Source of the DNA: Pocillopora verrucosa
Taxonomy: Eukaryota > Cnidaria > Anthozoa > Scleractinia > Pocilloporidae
Length of the DNA: 64,000 bases
NCBI RefSeq assembly: GCF_036669915.1
Contig: NC_089316.1
Span: 2,550,243 to 2,614,242, forward strand
Reading direction: 5' to 3'
The position numbers were made by a program, and so were the translations under genes. Shown here one piece after another: positions 55,201 through 64,000 of this stretch. Within the stretch, counting starts at the first letter, position 1, and each line of letters starts with the position of its first letter. The notes under the pieces were generated by a model. That model did no database searches. It saw nothing but the letters and a program-made list of their open reading frames with translations, and was not told the origin of the DNA.

Positions 55201-58200
55201 ATTCTTTTTCTGTAAATCTAAAACAATGTTAAATTCTACCTCCGGTGTATAGCTTCTTTGTAAAGCGAGGACCATTATCGTTTTGATCCGCGATTTCCAC
55301 AATCACCAGCTGTACGCCAAGGTCATCTGTGTAAAGAATATTGCATATTGAGAAATATAAAAAAGCTTAAAGTAAATAACCAATCAGAAAAAATGGTTTA
55401 ACTTGATTACCTGGCAATGGCGCTTGAGTCGTGTTAGTTTGATTTGAACCTGCATCCGGGGCCACTCTTCTATTTCTCGGCCGAAGGGAGACTGGATCGA
55501 GCTGAAAGCGGAATTGGAAGACACCACTAAATTAAGATTATCATGCAAGGTTTACCAACTCCGAAAAATTTCAGTGTGTAGAGGATCATTATTGTTGTGA
55601 ACGAACCTTAACATTCGATGATTTTATGTACAGGAAGAACTGCGCGCTATCCTCCCGATCCTGTCAAGAACAAACTTAGATGTGAGCATGTTTTGTACTT
55701 TGTAACCTGCTAATCAGCTTCAGTGATAAATTCAAATGTTCGAGTTAAAAATTGATATTTTTCAATATCATATATTTCAACAGCACTCACGGCTTGTCGA
55801 GTTGTGCGCAACACTCCAGTCGTCTCATTTAGCGTGAACATGGCTCCGCTATTTCCACCTGTAAAGATTAACATGGCGATAAAGAGTAAATAAACGTATA
55901 AATAAATAAACAAATAAATGAACTGTATGCTATAAATCTCTCCATGTGTGTCCATGAGCTTAAACTCGGGTCAAGATCTGTTCACCATACCATCAACAAC
56001 CTACCAAAGAAAGAATTTGTTTCCCAAACAAGAAGTAAAAAACGATTCAAAACTATTATGCATGATAACTTTGCCTTCCAGGATGCAGGAAGAGGACTAT
56101 TTAATAATCTCATTTCTTAATATGCATACAGTAAGACACACAGAAATTACTCATTGGGTAGATTTATGCAAATATAGAGGAACAACTTTAATTTCATGTA
56201 CTTTGTATGTAGTAATATATGGGTCCATCCTGATCTGCATCGAAAGCTGCTATCGTTCCAACTTCAGCTCCTGCTGGGAGGTTTTCGCCAACTGATAACG
56301 TGACTTGACGCTTAAGATGAACAAAACAAATAGTTGTTTTAAGAAGATTTTAAACAATTAAAACAACAAGTCAAATTTCCCTATTAAAGATCTTTTTTTT
56401 TAATGCAAATCTGAAAGGCTTCAGATTCAAAACAAATCCTAGTTTTAAACCTGTTCTTTTATTTTAAAAATGATGGCACTTGAAAAATAATCGCTGCCTA
56501 GCTTACTTAAATACAAAATCATACTGTCAATAATTTGACCGCGTAGACATTGAATTACATCAGTATTTAAGAAAAGAAAAAAAAAAGAAAAGGAAATGAA
56601 AAGAAATGAAAAACAATCCCTAAAAGACTGATAAATTCAGATCACTCAAAACTAGCACAATTCTATATCAAGCATGATTCCATACCTTGACAAACACGGG
56701 AATGTTATCGTCAATATTCACTAACTTAATGGTTATGGTTTTTTCGCTTGATAATGGAGGACTTCCAAGATCTTGAGCTTTAATTGCGAGCTGAAGTAGA
56801 AACGTTGAAAGTTAAGACAGCTCTTCCCTAAAATTCTCTCTTCCGTTTTTATTATAATTATTATTCTTGTTACTAGTTTGCATGTATTTGCAGTTAAATG
56901 AATGATGATGACAAGTTGGAGATGGTACGGGTGATGGTGATAATGACCTCGACGTTATTTTCCATCTTACCGCGTCTTCTGACTGTTACTGCATAAGCAC
57001 TGCCATGATCTGGCTCCAATTAAACCAGTTTCGACAAATTTCATATTATTTCAGCGAGGAGTATCTGGTATAACACATGCAATCTCCTTTGGCCTTAAAA
57101 GATTTCTTGTTCTTAGGAAAAAACTCAAGACTAGCAGAATTTGGTTGAACATAAACTATAGTACATCCTTACCTTGTAGAATTTCGGTTCTTGATCATAA
57201 TCAAGACTCTTTGCTGTTCGCAGTTCGCCGTTAGTTTCATTCAGTGTGAACCTCTCGTCATCGTTCCCACTTATGATGGTGAACTTGACATGCGCATTGA
57301 CATCTTCGTCTCTGTCCGTTGCATTGATTGTTGTGATCAGTGTACCAACTGTTGCATTCTGTAGAGATAAGATTTGCTTTATCTGTCACAATCATCAAGA
57401 AAAAGAGTTTTGGCTGGCTAGTCATTGCATTGAATCAGTTCGTCATTATAGTGGTCTGTCTCTCGGTTAAACAGACAGATAGATGATCAGTTGGGTGGTC
57501 ATGAGTTAGTTGGTGCAGTTTCTGTAGGAAAACGAGACTACGAATACCCTAGTACCTACAGATAGGCTTCTTCGATAGGTTAACAAACCGGAAAAAGAAA
57601 GGTCAACTTTCGATTCAGAAGAGCTATCCTGTCTGAGCTTAGACCCAGTTTCTGTAGCGTGAAGGAATTCAGAGTATTTGGCTTCCATCTGAAAGCAAAA
57701 CTAGTTTTACGCAGGGTTTTAGCCCTGCTCTCTCTCTCTCATACTCAAAGCAGCTTACGTCCTACGAGGAGGCTTTAACAATTTACCGTACGTTCTTAGA
57801 ATCTGTAACGTTAGTTTGCCCTTCTAGAACAAATTACGCACCTACACCACACAGCTAGAAACTAGAAACGGAAATATCTTTCCCATTGCGTATTATATCT
57901 GGGCTATTGCTTCGGTGTTTGAAAAGTGATGAGAACCGTCTCTCACGTTTCTTACACTGCATAAAAACGACGTTTAAATATACCTCAAACACAGAGAAAA
58001 CTGCTTGTGTATGAATCGCGGGAATGTGGTCATTGACGTCAACGATGGTGATATTTATCGTGGTTTGGTTCATAAGCGGAGGCTGTCCTTGATCGGCGGC
58101 TGTCACCAAAAGACTATAGAAGTCTCTTACTTCTCGATCAAGCGCCTTGGCCTTCAGCAACTCGCCGGTAGCATTATTTAACGTAAAGACTCCTAACAAA

Positions 58201-61200
58201 GAAAAAAAAGGTAGCCATTAAGATTCAATTACTTCGTGTGTGGATAATCTTGAATAGACAAATTTTCTTATTTCAAGTCAGATTCATACTGCCATAAAGC
58301 ACTTGCGTTAACATTGCGTTAAATTCATCGAAATTTTCCTTGGCCGTATTCCTCTGTACGGCCCGCTAATAAAGTTCGTTTGAATAGAAATCTTCTCCTT
58401 CTATCTGAACCCAGAGATATAATAAATATCTGACTAATTCCGTTTTTCCGGTCCGTCCATTAAGTTAGAGAGCCTCGTTTTTCTGCTCGGATTCTTGGCC
58501 CGGGCGCGTCGCACATGGGCCATAAATCCCAGTTAAGTTATTCGGTCCGTAACTTACTGCACGTACTTCGAACTCGGTTAGTTTGAGGTTTATACACTAA
58601 TATCATCGTAAAATACTTAAATACATACTCCACTGTTTCACAAACCTTCTTCGTTTCCTTTAGTAATACTGTAAAGTATTCTCGCGTTGTCGCCCACGTC
58701 ATCGTCTTTTGCAGAGACCGTTAGGATTTTCCTGTCGTCTGATGGCTCCAGTTCCTTGTTGTCCTCTCGCACTGACTTGAGGTAGGACTTTTTCTCAAAC
58801 TTTGGGGTGACGTCATTGACATCAAGAATCGTGACAACCAACTGGCAATGAAAAGTACAAATGCAATGTGAGAGAAAATTATAATGAAAACATTGAGAGG
58901 GGAAATGTACGGCTAAGTTCTTGGTAAGGAATAATGTGTGATCAGCAAACTTCATAATGTACATACTACGTTAAGAAAAGATGACATAAAGCTGACAGAC
59001 TGAACTAATAAAAATCCTATATCTAAGACAATCTTGTTCCTCAATAACTCTCAGTCCACTTCCGTCTGAAAAATTTTCCCCGACGGATTTTGAAATAATC
59101 CTTTAGTTTCGTGAATTTTGGTCACATCGACAGCTCTTGCAGATAATGCAGATAAAGAATTCGTTAAGTTAATTTTTTCATTATAAAGATAATCACAACA
59201 TGATAGGATTGGTTGCGACGAAATATTGTACATGACTCTGTGTTCAAAAAGTAAACAAAAAACGTAGAAATAAAGCTGTTTGTACTCACAAGGACTGTTG
59301 ATTTTTGCTCTGTGTTGTTTACTCTGCTGATGGCAGCCAAAGTTAGAGTGTATGATGAGACTTTCTCGCGATCAAGACCATCTCCTGTCCAATTCAGGAA
59401 CACGGTGCCATTTAATTCGCCGATCACAAAGTTTCTCTGTTCATTTCCTCCTTCGATCTGGTAAAGTATGGTCTTGTGCGCTTCGTCAGCATCAATATCT
59501 GAGGCGTTCACTTGGGCGACAAATGTGCCTGCGGTGGCATTTTCTAATATGCTTGCGGTGTATCCATTCTTGTGGAAGACAGGCGCATTGTCATCTACGT
59601 CACTAACGGTTACAAGGAGATTAGTGTAACCAGAAAGGGCAGGGATACCCAAGTCTCGTGCCGCGATGGTAATGTTGTAGAAGGCCTTGGTTTCGTGGTC
59701 AAGCTTTTGTCTCAAGGTAATGACACCAGTAATGGCTGCAAAAATGAGACAAAAATATAGCGTTTTATCGTTAATAAACGTTTTGCAATTTTCCATCATT
59801 TTTCGAAGCAGTATTTGTAGCTGCGGTCTTTGTTCGGACGCTCATAGTACGCAAGCCCATACCACACGTGAACCAAGTTTTGTTGAAATATTGTGCTCCT
59901 TTCTCGTAATGCCGAGTTCTATTTCGTGTGGTGCGTTGTTTTCGTTACCAACACTCACAGGATGAGAAGGGGAGATCCCCTCGGTGTTCTCTGGAGCTCA
60001 GAGACTGGACATATAACCAGAGAATTTGAATTTATGAAGCTCCAATTCTAATGAAGCATACATATATTTAGTTGTTCCAATGGGCTTATCATGAAAAATG
60101 TCATTCAAGTTCTGAGAAAAGCATTCATACCGTTTATTGCAAATTGGTCGTCAGGGTCTCCGCTCTCAATACTGTATCGGAACTGACCGTTTCCTCCCTC
60201 ATCAAGATCCGAAGCAGAAACAGTTTCCACCTAACATAACAGACACATAACAAGTTAGTTTTCGGCGATGGCATCAAATGATTTCAATAGAATGTTTCAA
60301 TTTTTTTTATCAAACAGGATGAACAGGTTTGACTCTCGCCGTGCGTTATTTAGTATTCAAAGCCAAATATTTGAGTGTTACACATTTGACTTTGAATTTC
60401 AAATTCGTTCTATTTCGTCAGTAAACGTAGAAATAACCATTATATTTCGCAATTAAAACTCATTGCTTTATAATGCAACGGATTGTTCCTTCTTTCTGTT
60501 TGCACTTGTATATGGGTGTACCGGCAAATAACCATTTTTTTCCCAGGGCACTGGCTAACTCCACTGATTTGTAATCTCTTAGGGCTACGTCGTAGTTTTG
60601 AATCAGTTTTAAGGGAAAATGTTAACCACCCTTAACCTTTTAACTCCCAAGATCTCATTAGTAATTCTTCTTCTGACTGCTGCAATATTCTTATTGTTTT
60701 AGTTCTGAGAATTTGTTACTGGATCAACTGATAATCCCCTGATTGATATTTCTCTTTATTCTCATCACTTGTCTGTTTGATATTGTATTGATATTGTAGG
60801 GAGAAATTCTGTTTTGGTCACTCATGGGAATTCAAAAGTCAAGGCACTCACTTCTGTCTTTGTAAATGTACTTTCTGGTAGAGTGACATTGTAAAAGGCT
60901 TGTTGGAACTTCGGAGCGTTGTCATTAACGTCATTTATCACGACTTGAACGGTCACGTTGCTCTCTAGAGAAGGACTTCCTTTGTCTCGAGCCTGGAATG
61001 AATATTTGAAATAAAACGAATAAAGGAAAATATGATATAACAGAGAAATTCAATTAATTTATGGACACACCAGAAGGAGATGATAAAATAGTCATGGCGT
61101 TGGACTAAGTTCTTCTTACAATGATAATAAATGTGACGGAGCGGTTTTTCTCTCTGTCCAGTTTAGCCGCGGTCATGATCCTTCCCGTTGTGTCATTTAT

Positions 61201-63886
61201 CATGAAGAGTTCACCTTGAAAAAACAAAACAAAAAGAAATTCTCAAACAAATTAAGTTTATTACCTCGAACGGCAGCTGACAATGAGACAATAACCAAGT
61301 TGTGATACTTCTGTTCCAAAAGAAACAGTGAAGCTAACCTTAATTCCATCTTCTTACTGGGCTTTCAAGATACGGTACAATGTACTTCCCAGAATATCTT
61401 CCTAATTAACTCCCCACCTACCTCTAAGCTTGTTACTTCCTTACTTCTTATCCCACTACTTTCAGGTTATCTACCTTTCCGCCAGCACACCTTTCCACCT
61501 TCACACCTACCCCAGACTACCTACCTTACCATCTACAAGTCCTTGTTCATATCTTCATCTGTCTAATGGCCACCAGAGTTCTGTCAGCAATCGCACCTAC
61601 CAACCTAAGTTCATATTACCCACCCTCCCCGCATCAAGGGTAAACATCCTCCATCTTACTTACTTACCGACCACGTACCTCTTTACCTGGTTACCTTCCG
61701 ACCTGCCTAACTAACTAACTACAGGTTACCAACCCACCTGATCACTTTTATCTTCACTTCTCTTACACCTTCAGGTTGCCTACATATATACTATATCAAA
61801 CTGTTAACCTTTTGTCATAGTTACCTGCATGCCTACTGTGCGCCTACAGATTTCATGATTGTGAAACCTACTGTCTTTCAAAATAACATACAATCCTATT
61901 CTTTCTTGTATATCGCGACATTGTATTTGCTTTCATGCCATCAGTCCTAATTACAATCACTTAGTAGCTTACTTCCATTCTCCATCTTTGTGAAATAAGT
62001 TATCACTGCATTTGACCCCTCATCATCATCTGAAGCAGACACCAAACCAACAGCGTGGCCAACATCGACATCTTCAGAAACTTCGAAGAGGTAATTTGAC
62101 TGCGAGAATACCGGTGTGTTATCGTTATCGTCCAGCACTGTCACAATGACCTACAAGAAGAATCAGTTGTAAAGTAAGATGTACTGAATGATTGGGCCGA
62201 TGATAGCCTAAGTGTCGAGAGTTTTGAAAATTAATCATAAGCTAGTTCTACGCACAAGCTGGATGATTCACAAAGCCTTGTGTCATCCTCTTTCTTGAAG
62301 ATTGAAGAAAATTATAAAAACATGCTATTTCATCTAAGATACCCGAATGCAGCCAGCCGAACCCAAATCCGAGCTCGAACCCGAGCCCGAGCTCAGGCTA
62401 AGGCCTGAGGCCGCATGCACAGATCAGCCCCAGTAGCAAAATTATGTAGATAAAAACTGGAATAGAAACAAAAACAGATTTGTGCTAACCTGTGTGGTTC
62501 CTTCTCGACTTCTTATAGCGTCGTCAGCTGCCAGCACAGTCAACGTATATGAATCAGCACCAGCTTGCTCTCGGTCCAAACGAACCGCTGTCGTAATATT
62601 TCCCTAAAGAAAACATTCAAATGAGATATGAATGATTTTCGTTTTGCGTTATGTAAAGGCTATTTTCGCACCAACTTGACCAGATGAGTAATGAAATTGA
62701 GAGAAGTGACTGGTTGCGCACGAGTATTATAAATCTTAGAAAATTTTCCACCGTGCCTCGCAAAGCAGCAACGAGGCACGATTCGATCGCAAACATGTAG
62801 TAAGACAATTTGTTGATAGGTTTTTAAACTTTCATTTAATGGAGGAAAAATAACTATATCAACAGAGAAGTTCAACAGATCTACATAAACATTGAAATTG
62901 ATTTGCAAATGTCTAACCTCCTACAATCCAACAAAAGATCGAAACTTTTTAACTTACAGTGTCTTGGTCGATGTTAAAACGGAAATTTCCTCCGCGAAGT
63001 CCATAAGACAGTCTAGCATTAGTTCCCACATCCTTGTCTGTTGCAGTGACAACCAGGAGCGATGTACCTATTGGCTGGTTTTCCATGACGTAGGCTTGAT
63101 AGACAGTCTGGTTAAAAGTAGGACTGTTGTCATTGATGTCGACTAAAGTTAAAGATACCTCCACCTCAGACGAGAGCGCTGGAGAACCAAGATCCGTCGC
63201 TCGAACGGTGAAGTTGAAGTATGGCGACATTTCCCGATCGAGTTCCTTATCAGCCTGGGAGATAAATCCAGTAACTGGATCAATTGAAACGTAATTTGTA
63301 GCATTGCTAACAATGCTGAATCTTATTTCGGCATTCACGCCCACATCCGCATCTTCAGCTGAGACGGTCAAAATACTGGTGTCCTTTGGAGACTCTTCGC
63401 GGTAATCTTCGATATAAAAGGACTTTGTAAAGACTGGCGGGTGGTCATTAACGTCGTCAACTTTGATCACGATTTTCACTTTGTCCGATGTCAGGTTTAC
63501 ACTGTCCGTTGCTTGCACATAAATGACGTGTTCGGTCATATTTTCCCTGTCCAGGTCTTTGGCAGTTGTTATCACACCAGTGTCTCGGTCTATACTGAAA
63601 TATCCACTGGAATCGCTCTTTACGAGTGAGTAAGTGTGACTGTCGTCTATATCTCTGTCTTGAGCTTTCAGTTTGGTAACATTCGTTCCAACTGAAGCAT
63701 TTTCTGAGATATGATATGTCAACATATCGCTGTCGAAGAAAGGTTTTTCATCAATGACGTCAGTGACAGTTATGTTCACTTGACACGCGCCTTCCTTTGA
63801 ATTTTGTCCAATGTTAGAGGCTGTCACATGAAGTACATAATAGCTTTTGAATTCCCGGTCGAGGCTAGAGTCCACGATGATATCAC
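49207..63886 (-). CDS. CDH23: Cadherin-23, 3' portion (5' end outside the window)
   Basis: Giant Ca2+-dependent adhesion protein; in vertebrates it forms the upper part of hair-cell tip links. Twenty-eight exons in transcript order: 63886-62958, 62603-62490, 62150-61973, 61214-61120, 60992-60852, 60230-60131, 59735-59290, 58841-58646, 58192-57984, 57358-57173, 56790-56686, 56310-56202, 55858-55791, 55660-55607, 55501-55411, 55326-55240, 54944-54898, 54535-54323, 54094-54006, 53753-53667, 53314-53246, 53154-53088, 52687-52563, 51576-51533, 51247-51181, 50819-50751, 50086-50014, 49383-49207; about 1410 residues. Roughly ten cadherin-repeat ends show DxNDN-type motifs (DVNDHPPVF, DINDNSPTF). The juxtamembrane IYVLTD..RSPEYIRKHQ and VLENITGYIINIDDI, one TM helix, the cytoplasmic NPIWVDPYHNWG and a C-terminal PDZ ligand (VTSI) identify CDH23. 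One exon edge near 57173 may be off by one base. Confidence 0.95.
54095..54322 (-). other. GC-AG intron in the cadherin-23 gene
   Basis: The exon ending at 54323 reads GTCAAG|GCAAGT, and the next exon starts after TTTTAG at 54094. The GC donor otherwise matches the consensus perfectly, and no alternative in-frame GT is available before the stop codon four codons later. Joining here links the last cadherin repeat to the IYVLTD juxtamembrane block. Confidence 0.8.
55080..55148. repeat. 7-bp minisatellite, unit AGTCGGA
   Basis: About nine tandem copies of GTCGGAA/AGTCGGA in cadherin-23 intron 16, with diverged copies (GTCGAAA, GTCGCAA) on both sides from about 55036 to 55176. All the open frames here are low-complexity artefacts. 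Confidence 0.95.
60632..60838 (-). mobile_element. MITE-like repeat, family A copy 4
   Basis: About 207 bp in cadherin-23 intron 5, from AACCTTTTAACTCCCAAGATCTC to TTGGTCACTCATGGGAATTCAAAAG. Reverse orientation relative to the copies at 17679 and 39981. Confidence 0.75.
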
Positions 63887-64000
63887 CTGTAAAAGAGAAG
63901 GAGCTTATTACCTATTCTGAATCTGAACTTTCAGTTACAAAGTCAATTTTAGATGAAAGATCATGAGAGTTTCAAAGGAAAAAGATATTTTCTTAAAAGG
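63887..64000 (-). other. Partial cadherin-23 intron at window edge
   Basis: Immediately upstream of the first visible exon: the acceptor CTCTTTTACAG ends at 63887. The remaining bases to the edge are non-coding in all frames that matter; the exons for the N-terminal cadherin repeats must lie beyond the window. Confidence 0.7.

Noticed and set aside
54927-55215. Ser/Arg/Lys repeat proteins on both strands
   Set aside because: They arise from the heptamer minisatellite in a cadherin-23 intron; not CRISPR (unit of 7 bp, no spacers) and not coding.

Overview
This is a eukaryotic nuclear window. It is AT-rich, and every multi-exon gene has small exons joined by phase-consistent GT-AG introns (one GC-AG). 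Ten protein-coding genes can be read, nine of them with a recognisable family. The animal gene set (cadherin-23, NKAIN, PKI, SLC30A, U11-48K), the cnidarian-looking orphan GPCR and secreted protein, and the repeat types suggest an anthozoan cnidarian such as a stony coral or sea anemone. The taxon is an inference; no diagnostic marker is present.

Layout from left to right: (1) a small secreted protein of unknown function (+, 4-1443); (2) mitochondrial HMG-CoA lyase (+, 2053-7353, 11 exons); (3) nicotinate phosphoribosyltransferase (-, 16657-9767, 12 exons), convergent with HMGCL; (4) a cAMP-dependent protein kinase inhibitor (+, coding exon 17914-18126), head-to-head with NAPRT; (5) an aquaporin with both NPA motifs changed to NPV (+, about 20575-23039); (6) a ZnT2/3/8-like vesicular zinc transporter (+, 24515-28678); (7) a U11-48K (SNRNP48) homologue carrying an extra PWI-like domain (-, 37323-30157, 12 exons); (8) an NKAIN four-pass membrane protein (+, 37488-43399, 8 exons), head-to-head with SNRNP48 only 164 bp away; (9) an intronless class A GPCR with a degenerate DRY motif (-, 47108-46017); (10) the 3' portion of a cadherin-23 gene (-, 63886-49207, 28 exons seen), whose 5' part lies beyond the right edge.

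The genes do not form an operon or pathway; they are ordinary neighbours. Two divergent pairs (NAPRT/PKI and SNRNP48/NKAIN) probably share bidirectional promoters. Non-coding DNA holds several repeat classes: a Penelope-like fragment with 144-bp inverted terminal arms and a second degenerate copy, a 5'-truncated LINE abutting a splice donor, at least six copies of two related ~205-bp MITE-like families, a tRNA-derived SINE, hairpin repeats and several microsatellites. Exon boundaries were called by eye from splice consensus, reading phase and family similarity. All ten models keep frame throughout, but 5' ends of the aquaporin and zinc transporter are uncertain.
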